NCBI GenBank assembly: GCA_021810725.1 | Contig: JAJZIE010000003.1 | Coordinates: 1 to 38,200, forward strand | Source: Bacillota bacterium | GTDB lineage: Bacteria > Bacillota > Sulfobacillia > JAJZYS01 > JAJYTV01 | Length of the DNA stretch: 38,200 nucleotides | Direction of reading: 5' to 3' | In this document: piece by piece, positions 1-10,844 of the stretch | Numbering within the stretch: the first letter of the stretch is position 1 | Layout: each line of letters begins with the position of its first letter | Made by a program: the position numbers and the translations under genes | The notes under the pieces: generated by a model | Databases searched by the model: none | The model's input: the letters and a program-made list of their open reading frames with translations, nothing else | What the model was told of the DNA's origin: nothing

Positions 1-68
1 CGGTATGGAATAAGAGTGATGCCGGCACCACTTGGCGAAGCTGGCTGTGATATTAACCACAACATATG

Positions 69-84
69 GGTGATACATATCACA
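69..84. promoter_or_regulatory. Fnr/CRP-type palindrome upstream of nuoBCD
   Basis: The sequence GGTGA-TACATA-TCACA matches the Bacillus Fnr / CRP consensus TGTGA-N6-TCACA at 9 of 10 defined positions. Its inner arms GTGATA/TATCAC are perfectly self-complementary. It lies about 50 bases before the nuoBCD start. No convincing -10 element stands at the distance expected for activation from -41.5. CACAAT at 81-86 could be a -10, in which case bound protein would repress. Bases 1-68 hold no gene that I can see. Confidence 0.6.
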
Positions 85-133
85 ATAGAGGACTCCCTAC
101 TCCCGTGGTGAACGCTCCCATGGGGGTGTGTGG

Positions 134-2407
134 ATGTCCGTTGACGCAACACGGCGGGATTTTATCACGACACGCCTCGATGCGCTGGCGCGCTGGGCGG
201 AAAGCGGATCCATGTGGCCGCTGCCCTTCGGTACCGCGTGCTGCGCCATCGAGTTCATGGCGGTCGGCTCCTCCCGGTACGACATCGCGCGCTTCGGTTC
301 CGAAGTGCTGCGTTTCAGCCCCAGGCAGTCCGACCTGCTCCTGGTGATGGGCACGATCACCGACAAGATGGTGCCGATCCTGAAGAACGTGTACGAACAG
401 ATCGCGGACCCCAAGTGGGTCATCGCGATGGGCGCTTGCACGGTCTCGGGCGGCTTTTACCGTTCCTACCACGTGGTCCAGGGCATCGACGAGTTCCTGC
501 CGGTGGACCTCTACATTCCGGGGTGCCCACCGACGCCGGAAGCCGTGCTGCACGCCATCATGCGGCTGCAGCAGGGGATCAAGGACGGGACCTTCCGCCG
601 CGGCGCGAACCAGCGACCACTGCACGTCCGCACGGACGACGCGTCGGTCACGGAGCTCTCGCCGCCCGCCGCCGCGCTCGTGGCCTACTCGACCTCCTCG
701 TCCGACGTGGACGAGGCCTTGGCCGATCGGCTGCGCGCGGCGTTCGGTCCCGGCGTGCTCGGCACGCGCGCCTTCCGCGGCGACCTCACGGTGCGCCTCG
801 AGCGCACCACCCTGCTAGGCGTCGCGCGGCTCCTGCGCGACGACCCGGAGATGCGCTTCGATATGCTGCTCGACGTCTGCGGTGTCGACTACCTCACCCG
901 CACGCCGCGCTTCGACGCCGTCTACCACCTCTGCTCCACCACCACCGGCCATCGGATCCGCCTTGAGGTGGGGGTGCCCGAGGACGACCCGACGGTCGCC
1001 AGCGTGACGCCGATCTGGGCGGGGGCGGGCTGGTTCGAGCGCGAGGCCTACGACCTCTACGGCATCCGCTTCCTTGGCCATCCGGACCTGCGGCGCATCC
1101 TGACGCACGACGGCTTCGGCAACATCCACCCGATGCGCCGGGACTACCCGCCCGGCCTCCGCCAGCCCTTCTTCCAGGCGGCGACGTTGCCCCTAGCCGA
1201 GCGCTCGCCCATCGGCGAGGACGGCCAGGAGATCGTGCAGCACCCGACGATTCTCAATATCGGTCCCTCGCATCCCGCGACGCACGGCACCTTCCGCATC
1301 GTCGCGAGGGTCGACGGCGAGAAGGTGCGCGAGGCGGACGTCGAGCTTGGCTACCTGCACCGCAACTTCGAGAAGATGGCCGAGACCCACACCTACCACA
1401 ACATGATCCCGTACTGCGATCGTCTCAACTACTGCTCGAGCTTCATGAACAGCTCCGGCTTCGCCATGGCCGTCGAAAAGCTGATGGGCGTCACCATCCC
1501 CGAGCGCGCGCAGTCCCTGCGCGTCATCCTGAGCGAGTTCAGCCGCATCATGGACCACGCGGTCTGCATCGGCACGAACCTCATGGACATGGGGCTGATC
1601 AGCAGCTTCTTCTACCTCTGGAACCTGCGCGAGGAGATCTACGACCTCCTCGAGGAGTGCTCGGGCGCCCGCATGATGGTGAGCTTCGTGCGCATCGGCG
1701 GGTTCGCGGAAGACGTGCCACAGGACTTCAGAGAGCGCGTCGAGGCGATCCTCGAGCACGTGCCACCGGTCCTGCGCGACACCGACCGCATGATCACCCG
1801 CAACGCCCTCGCCCGTGACCGCATGCGCGGCGTCGGGGCCATCTCGAAGGAGGACGCCATCGCCTACGGCTTCACGGGGCCGTGCCTGCGGGCCGCCGGC
1901 GAGCCCTACGACGTTCGCCGGGCCTATCCCTACTACCACTACGACGAGTTCGAGTTCGACATCCCGGTGGGCGCCCAGGGCGACGTCTACGACCGCTACC
2001 TCGTGCGGCTCGAGGAGATGCGCCAGAGCCTGCGCATCGTGCGCCAGGCGCTCGACAACCTCCCGGATGGCCCCGTGGTCGTCGATGACGGACGCGTCGC
2101 CCTGCCGCCGAAGCACGGCGTCTACACCAACATCGAGGACATGATGGACCACTTCAAGCTGATCATGGACGGGCATGGCATCCGCCCGCCGGTCGGGGAA
2201 GTGTACGGCTACAGCGAAGCGGCGAACGGCGAGCTCGGCTTCTACATCGTGAGCGACGGCGGCCAGCGACCCTATCGGGTCAAGGTGCGCCCGCCCTCCT
2301 TTGCCATCTACCAGGCCTTCCCCCAGATGATCCGCGGCATGAACCCCGCGGACGTCGTGGCCACCCTCGGCAGCCTCAACATCATCGCAGGAGAAAGCGA
2401 GCGATAG
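134..2407 (+). CDS. nuoBCD: NADH-quinone oxidoreductase, NuoB-NuoC-NuoD fusion
   Basis: One frame of 757 residues joins three peripheral-arm subunits of respiratory complex I. The NuoB part (about 1-160) has the four cluster N2 ligands C36, C37, C102 and C131 (motifs TACCAIEF, MGACTVSGG, PGCPPTPE). The NuoC part (about 185-345) includes GVDYL and the HPMRRDYPPG signature. The NuoD part (about 368-757) opens with GPSHPATHG and contains GYLHRNFEK, both of the quinone-site region. The end, DVVATLGSLNIIAGESER, is the normal NuoD C-terminus. ATG 134 is preferred over GTG 128 because GGGGG at 122-126 is then properly spaced. NuoCD fusions are common; adding NuoB is rarer. nuoE starts 2 bases after the stop. 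The protein should sit on the cytoplasmic side of the membrane, but nuoA and nuoH are not nearby. Confidence 0.95.
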   Translation: MSVDATRRDFITTRLDALARWAESGSMWPLPFGTACCAIEFMAVGSSRYDIARFGSEVLRFSPRQSDLLLVMGTITDKMVPILKNVYEQIADPKWVIAMGACTVSGGFYRSYHVVQGIDEFLPVDLYIPGCPPTPEAVLHAIMRLQQGIKDGTFRRGANQRPLHVRTDDASVTELSPPAAALVAYSTSSSDVDEALADRLRAAFGPGVLGTRAFRGDLTVRLERTTLLGVARLLRDDPEMRFDMLLDVCGVDYLTRTPRFDAVYHLCSTTTGHRIRLEVGVPEDDPTVASVTPIWAGAGWFEREAYDLYGIRFLGHPDLRRILTHDGFGNIHPMRRDYPPGLRQPFFQAATLPLAERSPIGEDGQEIVQHPTILNIGPSHPATHGTFRIVARVDGEKVREADVELGYLHRNFEKMAETHTYHNMIPYCDRLNYCSSFMNSSGFAMAVEKLMGVTIPERAQSLRVILSEFSRIMDHAVCIGTNLMDMGLISSFFYLWNLREEIYDLLEECSGARMMVSFVRIGGFAEDVPQDFRERVEAILEHVPPVLRDTDRMITRNALARDRMRGVGAISKEDAIAYGFTGPCLRAAGEPYDVRRAYPYYHYDEFEFDIPVGAQGDVYDRYLVRLEEMRQSLRIVRQALDNLPDGPVVVDDGRVALPPKHGVYTNIEDMMDHFKLIMDGHGIRPPVGEVYGYSEAANGELGFYIVSDGGQRPYRVKVRPPSFAIYQAFPQMIRGMNPADVVATLGSLNIIAGESER

Positions 2408-2409
2408 CC

Positions 2410-2868
2410 ATGCTGTCCAAGGATGCGCTCCGGGAGATCGAAGCCGCCAGGGCGGAGGAGGATTCCCCCCGCCATGCGCTCCTCACGGCCCTGCGGGTCA
2501 CGCAGGGCGAGCGCCGCCAGGTGGGACCCGAGGAGATCACCTACATCGCGGACCTCCTGGGACTGAGCCCGGCGTTGGTGCAGGGCGTGGCGCGCTTCTA
2601 CGACCAGATCTCCGCTACCCCCACAGGCCAGCACGTCCTGAGCCTCTGCCGCGGCATCTCCTGCTACCTCTGTGGCGCGGACGAGGTGGCGGCGGCGGTG
2701 GGGGAGCTCCTGGGGATTCGGCCGGGCGAGACCACGGCGGACGGTCGCTTCACCCTGCGCCTCGTCGAATGCGTCGGCGACTGCGATCGCGCTCCCGCGG
2801 CCATGGTCGACGACCGCTTCGTCGGGCCCGTGGCGGCCGTCGCCATCGACAACCTGACCAAGATGTAA
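2410..2868 (+). CDS. nuoE: NADH-quinone oxidoreductase subunit E (2Fe-2S)
   Basis: This 152-residue protein is the thioredoxin-fold 2Fe-2S subunit of the NADH-oxidising module of complex I. The four ligands of cluster N1a are in the usual C-x4-C...C-x3-C arrangement at C80, C85, C121 and C125. An N-terminal helical part contains the family pattern PEEITYIADLLGLSPALVQGV and precedes the thioredoxin-like domain. The length is normal. ATG 2410 follows the nuoBCD stop by 2 bases, so translation is probably coupled. The nuoF ribosome binding site overlaps the nuoE stop codon. Together with nuoF and nuoG this gives the cluster a complete NADH-input module, unlike the many Bacillota complexes that lack E, F and G. 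Confidence 0.95.
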   Translation: MLSKDALREIEAARAEEDSPRHALLTALRVTQGERRQVGPEEITYIADLLGLSPALVQGVARFYDQISATPTGQHVLSLCRGISCYLCGADEVAAAVGELLGIRPGETTADGRFTLRLVECVGDCDRAPAAMVDDRFVGPVAAVAIDNLTKM

Positions 2869-2879
2869 GGAGGTACGGC

Positions 2880-4244
<1,365 letters not shown>

Positions 4245-4253
4245 AAGGGGGCG

Positions 4254-5906
4254 ATGAGCGGTGCCGATCTGACGATCGATGGACGGCAGATCGAGGTGGA
4301 GCAGGGCGTAAGCGTGATCCAGGCCGCCGATCGCCTCGGCGTCGAGATCCCGCGCTTCTGCTACCATCCCGATCTCAGGCCCGAGGGCAACTGCCGCATG
4401 TGTCTCGTCGAGGTCGACGGCTTTCCGAAGCCCGTCGTGGCCTGCGCGACGCCGGTCGTCGACGGCATGGTGGTGAAGACGCCGCACACGAGCCCTGTGG
4501 CGTCGCGAGCCGCGCGTGGCGTGCTCGAGTTCCTGCTGGTGAACCACCCGCTCGACTGCCCGATCTGCGACCAGGCGGGCGAGTGCTCGCTGCAGGACTT
4601 CTACATGCACCCGGACTACGGCCAGCACAGGAGCCACGTCGACCCCGAGGAGAAGATCCACAAGCGCAAGCGGGTCAACCTCGGCCCGCGCATCGTGCTC
4701 GACGCCGAGCGCTGCGTGATGTGCTCGCGCTGCGTCCGCTTCTCGGAGGAGGTCTCGGGCTACGCGGAACTGCAGTTCGTCCGCCGCGGCAACCACGTCG
4801 AGCTGACGGCGTTCGAGGACCGGGTCCTGGAGGACCCCTACGCCGGCAACCTGGCCGACGTCTGCCCGGTCGGCGCACTGACGTCGCGGGACTTCCGCTT
4901 CAAGCGACGCGTCTGGCATCTGAGTCACACGGACTCCGTCTGCGCCGGCTGCAGCACCGGCTGCAACGTGCGCATCGACCATTTCGACGGCCACATCGAG
5001 CGCGTCGTGCCGCGGCGCAATCCCGAAGTGAACCGGAGCTGGATCTGCGACGAGGGTCGTCTCAGCTATCAGAGCCTCACGTCGATTCCTCGCCTCACGC
5101 ATCCGCGCGAGGGCGACCGGCGACTCCTCTGGGCCGAGGCCATCGCCCTCGCGCACGAGACCCTGCACAGCGCGGGCGCCGTCACGGGGCTGCCGCTCGC
5201 GGCGCTCGCCTCGGCCTCCGCCACCAACGAGAGTCTCTGGCTCTTCCGGCAGTACGTCGAGGTGGCATTCCCCCAGCACCTTCTCGAGTTCCGTCTGGGC
5301 CGCGAGATGGAGACGGTCGCCGAGCGCGAGGACAAGCTCCTGCGCCGTGCCGACAAGCACCCGAACACGATGGGCGCCCTCCATCTCGGCTACGGCCGCG
5401 GTCTCGGGCTTAAGGGCCTCCTGGACTTGGCCGAAAAGGGCGAGCTGTCTCGGCTCCTCATGCTCTACTATCCGCCGCTCGTCGGACAGGAGGCCGAGGA
5501 GACGAAGGAGCGGATCGCGGGCCTGCTCGCACGGGTTCCGGAGAGCGTCGTGCTGACGACGCACGAGCTGCCCTACTTGACTGGGGCGAAGCTTCTCCTG
5601 CCGGTGGCGGCGTGGTCCGAGGAGGAGGGCACCTACACGAACCACCAAGGGGTGACGCAGCACGTCGGCAAGGCGATTTCCTTGCGCGAGGCGGTGCGCC
5701 CCGCGACCGACATCCTGGGCGATCTCTGGCAGGTGGCCACCGCCGCCCGCCGCGAGACAGCCCCGGAGCGCCTCTTCCGCGAGATCGCGATGAGCGTGCC
5801 CGCGTTCCGCGGCCTTAGCTACGCCGGGCTCGAGAGCCGGGCGGCGACGGTCTACCCACCGGAAGGGAGGATGCACTATGGCCAGGAAGGCTTCGCGGGT
5901 CGTTGA
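4254..5906 (+). CDS. nuoG: NADH-quinone oxidoreductase subunit G, short form
   Basis: This 550-residue protein is the Fe-S-rich G subunit of complex I. In order it shows a plant-type 2Fe-2S domain (CYHPDLRPEGNCRMC), the His-Cys3 cluster N5 motif (HPLDCPICDQAGEC), a ferredoxin segment (CVMCSRCVRFSEE ... DVCPVGALTS), and a CxxCxxxC...C group (CAGCSTGCNVR, then WICDEGR) matching the additional N7-type cluster. The molybdopterin-oxidoreductase-like region that follows is much shorter than in E. coli (about 900 residues in total) or Thermus (about 780), yet keeps the late EEGTYTNHQG segment. ATG 4254 follows AAAGGGGG. Its last 29 bases overlap nuoI, suggesting coupled translation. No nuoH lies between G and I, where it normally is. 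Confidence 0.93.
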   Translation: MSGADLTIDGRQIEVEQGVSVIQAADRLGVEIPRFCYHPDLRPEGNCRMCLVEVDGFPKPVVACATPVVDGMVVKTPHTSPVASRAARGVLEFLLVNHPLDCPICDQAGECSLQDFYMHPDYGQHRSHVDPEEKIHKRKRVNLGPRIVLDAERCVMCSRCVRFSEEVSGYAELQFVRRGNHVELTAFEDRVLEDPYAGNLADVCPVGALTSRDFRFKRRVWHLSHTDSVCAGCSTGCNVRIDHFDGHIERVVPRRNPEVNRSWICDEGRLSYQSLTSIPRLTHPREGDRRLLWAEAIALAHETLHSAGAVTGLPLAALASASATNESLWLFRQYVEVAFPQHLLEFRLGREMETVAEREDKLLRRADKHPNTMGALHLGYGRGLGLKGLLDLAEKGELSRLLMLYYPPLVGQEAEETKERIAGLLARVPESVVLTTHELPYLTGAKLLLPVAAWSEEEGTYTNHQGVTQHVGKAISLREAVRPATDILGDLWQVATAARRETAPERLFREIAMSVPAFRGLSYAGLESRAATVYPPEGRMHYGQEGFAGR

Positions 5907-6477
5907 CGTGCGGAGGGCCGCCGAGGCCAGGACGGACGTCCTGAGCACGGCGGCCGGAACGCTCGCCGGCATGGAAGTGACCCTGCGCAACATGGTGCGC
6001 GCGACCGTAGGGCGCGAGCACGTCACGATCCAGTACCCCGAGCAGCGCAAGCCGTACTCCAGGCGCTTCCGGGGCGTGCATGTCCTGACGCATCGCGCCG
6101 ACGGCAGCCTCAAGTGCACGGCCTGCTACCTCTGCGAGACGGTCTGCCCCGCCCAGTGCATCACGATCGAGGCCAAGGACGTGGACGACCCGAGGGTGGA
6201 GAAGGCGCCGTCCCGCTACGAGATCGACCTGGCACGCTGCATCTTCTGCGGCTTCTGCGTCGAGGCGTGCCCGGAGGAGGCCCTGATCATGAGCCGCGAG
6301 TATGACCTCACGGCCATCACGCGCGGCCCAGAAACCCTGACCTACGGCATCGACCGGCTGACCGAGCGCCCGGAGATCGCGGCCTATGGCGCGGGCTTTC
6401 GGCCTCACATGCAGTATCCGCTGGTGGAGAGCTACCTGCCCGGCGAAGGACCGGAGAAGGCAGCCGCCGAGGAATAG
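5878..6477 (+). CDS. nuoI: NADH-quinone oxidoreductase subunit I (2x 4Fe-4S)
   Basis: This 199-residue ferredoxin-like subunit carries complex I clusters N6a and N6b and connects NuoG with the N2 cluster in NuoB. The two 4Fe-4S motifs are clear: CTACYLCETVCP and CIFCGFCVEACP, each followed by the expected Pro. The amphipathic N-terminus (about 1-60) is where the family contacts the membrane arm. ATG 5878 is supported by GGAAGGGAGG at 5861-5870, inside the end of nuoG. It is the last gene of the nuo cluster; a strong terminator follows 23 bases after the stop. Confidence 0.95.
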   Translation: MARKASRVVDVRRAAEARTDVLSTAAGTLAGMEVTLRNMVRATVGREHVTIQYPEQRKPYSRRFRGVHVLTHRADGSLKCTACYLCETVCPAQCITIEAKDVDDPRVEKAPSRYEIDLARCIFCGFCVEACPEEALIMSREYDLTAITRGPETLTYGIDRLTERPEIAAYGAGFRPHMQYPLVESYLPGEGPEKAAAEE

Positions 6478-6500
6478 GATCGGGCTCGACAAAGACCGTC

Positions 6501-6534
6501 GCGCCCACGCCGCTCCGTGCGTGGGCGCTTTCGT
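6501..6534 (+). terminator. Rho-independent terminator after nuoI
   Basis: A perfect 10-bp stem, GCGCCCACGC (6501-6510) and GCGTGGGCGC (6519-6528), with an 8-base loop is followed by TTTCGTT. It closes the nuo cluster and isolates it from the nitrate reductase run. Confidence 0.88.
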
Positions 6535-6628
6535 TAGCAGACGGGCCACGGATCCGCCGAGCCAGCGTGTGCATGCATAACAAGGGCCAATCGGTCCATA
6601 GAACGCGGACCCTTTGCCCCGGTACCAA

Positions 6629-6644
6629 AGTGACCTGGAACACC
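6629..6644. promoter_or_regulatory. weak Fnr-type half-palindrome before the nar run
   Basis: AGTGA-CCTGGA-ACACC matches TGTGA-N6-TCACA at only 7 of 10 positions. Its left part GTGACCTG is identical to the left part of the narK box read on the minus strand. It lies 53 bases before the hemerythrin/narG start. The rest of 6535-6696 shows a GGTCC/GGACC inverted repeat but no clear -10 element. This is a weak call, supported mainly by position. Confidence 0.3.
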
Positions 6645-6696
6645 TCCCGCCCATCCGCGAGCGACAACGCTTTAAGGAGCAGTGGGAGGTGCCTTT

Positions 6697-7185
6697 GTGC
6701 CTATGGGACCTTCTTTGGTGGACCCGCACGCGCATCAGGACATCCATGACGCCGCGCGGGCCGAGATGGAATTCGGCACGGAGATCCTGCTGATGTCCTT
6801 GCGCGGCCAGGACGCCGCCACGTCCGTGCGCCTCGCCTCGGAGCTCCTCTGCGCGTGGCGGGAGCGTGTGCTGACGCACGCGGACGCCGAGGAGAAGGAC
6901 GTCTTCCCGCAGGTGCTCGCGGCGTCACCCGAGCTGGCGTCCGAGGTGGCCGCGCTCGTGCGGGACCACGATCTCATGCGGCTCCTCGTCGACGAGACCG
7001 AGCAGGGACTCGCCCGCGAGGGTTCGGTGACGGGGGCCGCGCTTGGGCGCCTGCAGGCACTCCTGCACATCCAGCGTCTGCACGCCCTCTACGAGGAGCA
7101 GACCTTCCTGCCTCAGGTTTCCGACGTGCTGGCTCAGGCGAAGACACCTTCCGAGGGGGCGGCTGAACATTGGCCAAACGCGTGA
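6697..7185 (+). CDS. hemerythrin-like (HHE) protein preceding narG
   Basis: This 162-residue helical protein carries a His/Glu pattern typical of hemerythrin-like di-iron bundles: HAHQDIHD near the start, THADAEEKD, RDHDLMRLLVDE, and HIQRLHALYEEQ towards the end. Such domains bind O2 or NO, or repair Fe-S centres. GTG 6697 is chosen because GGGAGG at 6684-6689 is spaced 7 bases from it; GTG 6682 and ATG 6703 are alternatives. The 3' end overlaps the narG start by 16 bases, so it should be co-expressed with nitrate reductase. An O2- or NO-buffering role, or Fe-S maturation for NarGH, is inferred from context only. Confidence 0.8.
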   Translation: MPMGPSLVDPHAHQDIHDAARAEMEFGTEILLMSLRGQDAATSVRLASELLCAWRERVLTHADAEEKDVFPQVLAASPELASEVAALVRDHDLMRLLVDETEQGLAREGSVTGAALGRLQALLHIQRLHALYEEQTFLPQVSDVLAQAKTPSEGAAEHWPNA

Positions 7186-10100
7186 ACGCACTAGGTAACG
7201 CACTCACCTACCTGCGCCGCGGTCCAGGCCTGAACGGGGGCTGGAGCGAGGAGAGCCCGCGCGGGCGACAGTGGGAGCGGCTCTACCGGGACCGCTGGCA
7301 GCACGACAAGGTGGTGCGCTCGACGCACGGCGTCAACTGCACCGGCTCCTGCAGCTGGAAGATCCACGTCAAGGATGGCGTGATCACCTGGGAGACGCAG
7401 CAGACCGACTACCCGTCGCTCGGTCCCGACACCCCGGAGTACGAACCGCGCGGCTGCCCGCGCGGGGCAAGCTTCTCCTGGTACGAGTACAGCCCCTTGC
7501 GCATCCGCTACCCCTACGTGCGCGGCAGCCTCATCACCGCCTGGCGGGAGGCGATCGCCGAGACCAAGGATCCTGTCGCTGCCTGGCGTCTCCTCACAGC
7601 GAGCCCCGAGCGCCGGGCGGCGTATCGGTCCCAGCGTGGCAAGGGCGGCTTCGTGCGGGCCAGCTGGGAGGAGATCTCCGAGCTGATCGCGGCCGCCACC
7701 CTCGAGACGGTGCGCCACTACGGACCGGACCGCGTCATCGGCTTCACGCCGATCCCGGCGATGTCGATGGTCAGCTACGCCGCCGGCACGCGTTTTCTCT
7801 CGCTGATCGGCGGCACGATCCTCAGCTTCTACGACTGGTACGCGGACCTGCCGATCGCGTCGCCCCAGATCTGGGGCGAGCAGACCGACGTGCCCGAGAG
7901 CGCGGACTGGTTCAACGCGGAGTACATGATCGTCTGGGGCACGAACCTGCCGATGACGCGCACCCCGGATGCCCACTTCATGGTGGAGGCGCGCTACAAG
8001 GGCACGCGCGTCGCCGCCGTCAGCCCGGACTACGCCGAGTACGTCAAGTTCTCGGATCTCTGGCTGCCGGCCAAGGCCGGCACGGACGCGGCCCTCGCCA
8101 TGGCGATGATGCACGTCATCCTGAAGGAGTTCTACGTCGACCGCCAAGTGCCGTACTTCCAGGACTACGCCCGCCGCTTCACAGACCTTCCCTTCCTGGT
8201 GCGGCTCGTCGAGCGGGACGGCAGGCACTACGCGGACCGCTTCCTGCGCCTGTCGGACCTCGGCGAGGGCGGTGACGCGGACGCCTGGAAGACCGTCGTC
8301 TGGGACGAGGCGGAGAACGCGCCCGCCTGCCCGAACGGGAGCCTCGGCTACCGCTGGGACGGGTCGGGGCGCTGGAACCTGAAGCTCGAAGGGGACGGCG
8401 GCGCGCCGATCTCCCCCGCCCTCACGTTCCTCGGCGGCGAGGACCGCACAGTCGAGCTCGACTTCCCCTACTTCGGCGGCGGCAAGGGCGAGACTCTTCG
8501 CCGCCACGTCCCGGTGCGGCGGATCGAGGGCAGCGCGGGACCGCAGATCGTCACGACCGTCTTCGACCTGCTCCTCGCGAGCGCCGGGGTGGGCAGAGGC
8601 CTACCCGGAGACTATCCCCAGGACTACGACGACCCGCGCCCCTACACGCCGGCCTGGCAGGAGGCGATCACGGGCGTTGACCGCAAACTCGCGATCCAGG
8701 TGGCGCGCGAGTTCGCCGAAGTGGCCGAGAAGACCCGCGGCCGCGCCATGATCGCGATGGGCGCCGGCATCAACCACTGGTACCACAGCGACGTGATCTA
8801 CCGCGCCATTGTCGGCCTTGTCCTCTTGACGGGCTGCGAAGGGGTCAACGGCGGCGGCTGGGCGCATTACGTCGGCCAGGAGAAGGTGCGGCCGCTCGAG
8901 GGCTGGGCCACGCTCGCCTTCGCAGGCGACTGGGTGCCCGCCGCGCGGCAGCAGAACGGCACCTCCTTCTTCTACTTCGCCACCGACCAGTTCCGCTACG
9001 AGGACATGGGCACGGACGAGCTCACCTGGCCCGGTGGCGGCACGTTCTCCTCGATGCACCCGGCGGACGTCAACGCGCTCGCGGCTCGGCTCGGTTGGCT
9101 GCCGTCCTATCCGCAGTTCCGCGAGAACTCGCTCGAGACGGCGAGGAAGGCGAGGGCGGATAGCCAGGACGACCTCGGGGCGGTGCGCTCCGTCGCGCGG
9201 CGGCTCCAGGATCGGGACCTCGAGCTGTCGGTCGACGCGCCGGATCTCGAGGAGAACTTCCCGCGCGTCTTCTTCCTCTGGCGGGCGAACCTCCTCACCT
9301 CAAGCGGCAAGGGGCACGAGTACTTCCTCAGGCACCTCCTCGGCGCCGACGGCCACGTGCTCTCCGGCGAGGAGGGCAAGCGCCGTCCGCAGACGGTGGC
9401 CTGCGAGGGCGAGGCACCGCGCGGCAAGCTGGACCTCCTTGTCGACATCGACTTCCGCATGACGGGCAGCGGCCTCTACGCCGATATCGTGCTGCCCGCC
9501 GCCACCTGGTACGAGAAGCACGACATCTCGAGCACCGACATGCATCCCTTCGTCCATCCCTTCAATCCGGCGATCTCGCCTCCCTGGGAGACGAGGAGCG
9601 ACTGGGACACCTTCCGCACGATCGCGCGCAGGTTCTCGGAACTCGCCAGGGACCACCTGCCCGCGCAGGAGGACCTTGTGATGGCGCCTCTCCTGCACGA
9701 CACGCCGCAGGAGACCGCCCAGCCTTTCGGCGAGGTGCGGGACTGGCGCAAGGGCGAGGCGGAGGCGGTGCCGGGGAGGACGATGCCGCGCTTCCTCTTC
9801 GTCCAGCGCGACTACCCGCACGTCTACGAGCAGATGACGACGCTCGGCCCGCGCGCGGAAGGCCAGATCGTGCAGAAGGGCATCACCATCCCGACGCAGC
9901 ACGCCTACGCTGCGCTCCGCCAGGAGCTCGGAGCGAGCCGACGCGAAGGGCCCGGCAAGGGCCGGCCGCGGCTCGAGACGGCCGAGCAGGCCGCGAACGC
10001 GATCCTCAGGCTCTCCGGCGCGACGAACGGTCACCAGGCGGTGGCGGCCTGGAAGGCGCTCGAGCCGGCGACGGGCCTGCGGCTCGAGGACGTCGCGAAG

Positions 10101-10844
10101 GGCCGTGAGGAGGACGTCTACACCGTCAAGGACCTGACCGTCCAGCCGCGGCTCGCGATCGCCGCACCGGTCTGGAGCGGGCTCGAGGCCCACGGCCGGC
10201 GCTACGCGCCCTTCACGGCCAACGTCGAGCTCGAGATCCCGTGGCGCACGCTCACTGGGCGCCAGCACTTCTATGTCGACCACGCGATGATGCTCGACTT
10301 CGGCGAGGGGCTGCCCCTTTATAGGCCGCCGCTCACCGCGCACCCGTTCCCGGCTGGCCAGGCGCCCCCCGGGGAGGGCAGGCAGCTCACGCTGCGCTAC
10401 CTGACGCCGCACGGCAAGTGGGGCATCCACTCCACCTACACCGACACCCTGACGATGCTCACCCTGTTCCGCGGCGGCCCGACGATCTGGCTGAGCCCGC
10501 AGGACGCCGAGGCGCTCGCGGTCAAGGACAACGACTGGCTCGAGGCCCTGAACCGCAACGGCGCCGTCGCGGCCCGGGCGGTGGTGAGCCACCGCATCCC
10601 CGAGGGCGTCGCCATCATGTACCACGCCCAGGACCGCACGATCGCCGTGCCCGGCACGAAGGCGACCCAGGACCGCGGCGGCGCGCACAACAGCCTGACG
10701 CGCGTTCTCCCGAAGCCGACCCACATGATCGGCGGCTACGCGCAACTCAGCTACGGCTTCAACTACTACGGCCCGACAGGACACCAGCGGGACGAGATGA
10801 CCGTGGTGCGACGCCTTGGGGAGGTGGACTGGCTTGCGGATTAA
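7170..10844 (+). CDS. narG: respiratory nitrate reductase alpha subunit NarG
   Basis: This 1224-residue molybdenum enzyme reduces nitrate to nitrite with electrons from quinol delivered by NarI and NarH. It has the type II DMSO-reductase-family FS0 motif H53-x3-C57-x3-C61 with C96, each exactly 4 residues later than E. coli H49/C53/C57/C92. The active-site segment YDWYADLP (about 222-228) contains the Asp expected to ligate Mo, and RTPDAHF follows. The length is normal. No Tat signal is seen at the N-terminus, as in cytoplasm-facing NarG. The start is read as TTG 7170 (GAGGGGG upstream), overlapping the hemerythrin gene; GTG 7182 has no ribosome binding site. narH overlaps its 3' end. Confidence 0.97.
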   Translation: MAKRVNALGNALTYLRRGPGLNGGWSEESPRGRQWERLYRDRWQHDKVVRSTHGVNCTGSCSWKIHVKDGVITWETQQTDYPSLGPDTPEYEPRGCPRGASFSWYEYSPLRIRYPYVRGSLITAWREAIAETKDPVAAWRLLTASPERRAAYRSQRGKGGFVRASWEEISELIAAATLETVRHYGPDRVIGFTPIPAMSMVSYAAGTRFLSLIGGTILSFYDWYADLPIASPQIWGEQTDVPESADWFNAEYMIVWGTNLPMTRTPDAHFMVEARYKGTRVAAVSPDYAEYVKFSDLWLPAKAGTDAALAMAMMHVILKEFYVDRQVPYFQDYARRFTDLPFLVRLVERDGRHYADRFLRLSDLGEGGDADAWKTVVWDEAENAPACPNGSLGYRWDGSGRWNLKLEGDGGAPISPALTFLGGEDRTVELDFPYFGGGKGETLRRHVPVRRIEGSAGPQIVTTVFDLLLASAGVGRGLPGDYPQDYDDPRPYTPAWQEAITGVDRKLAIQVAREFAEVAEKTRGRAMIAMGAGINHWYHSDVIYRAIVGLVLLTGCEGVNGGGWAHYVGQEKVRPLEGWATLAFAGDWVPAARQQNGTSFFYFATDQFRYEDMGTDELTWPGGGTFSSMHPADVNALAARLGWLPSYPQFRENSLETARKARADSQDDLGAVRSVARRLQDRDLELSVDAPDLEENFPRVFFLWRANLLTSSGKGHEYFLRHLLGADGHVLSGEEGKRRPQTVACEGEAPRGKLDLLVDIDFRMTGSGLYADIVLPAATWYEKHDISSTDMHPFVHPFNPAISPPWETRSDWDTFRTIARRFSELARDHLPAQEDLVMAPLLHDTPQETAQPFGEVRDWRKGEAEAVPGRTMPRFLFVQRDYPHVYEQMTTLGPRAEGQIVQKGITIPTQHAYAALRQELGASRREGPGKGRPRLETAEQAANAILRLSGATNGHQAVAAWKALEPATGLRLEDVAKGREEDVYTVKDLTVQPRLAIAAPVWSGLEAHGRRYAPFTANVELEIPWRTLTGRQHFYVDHAMMLDFGEGLPLYRPPLTAHPFPAGQAPPGEGRQLTLRYLTPHGKWGIHSTYTDTLTMLTLFRGGPTIWLSPQDAEALAVKDNDWLEALNRNGAVAARAVVSHRIPEGVAIMYHAQDRTIAVPGTKATQDRGGAHNSLTRVLPKPTHMIGGYAQLSYGFNYYGPTGHQRDEMTVVRRLGEVDWLAD

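Noticed and set aside
6570..6585. TGTGCATGCATAACA as an Fnr box for the nar run
   Set aside because: Only the left half fits; the right half does not match TCACA. AGTGA-N6-ACACC at 6629 is a slightly better candidate.
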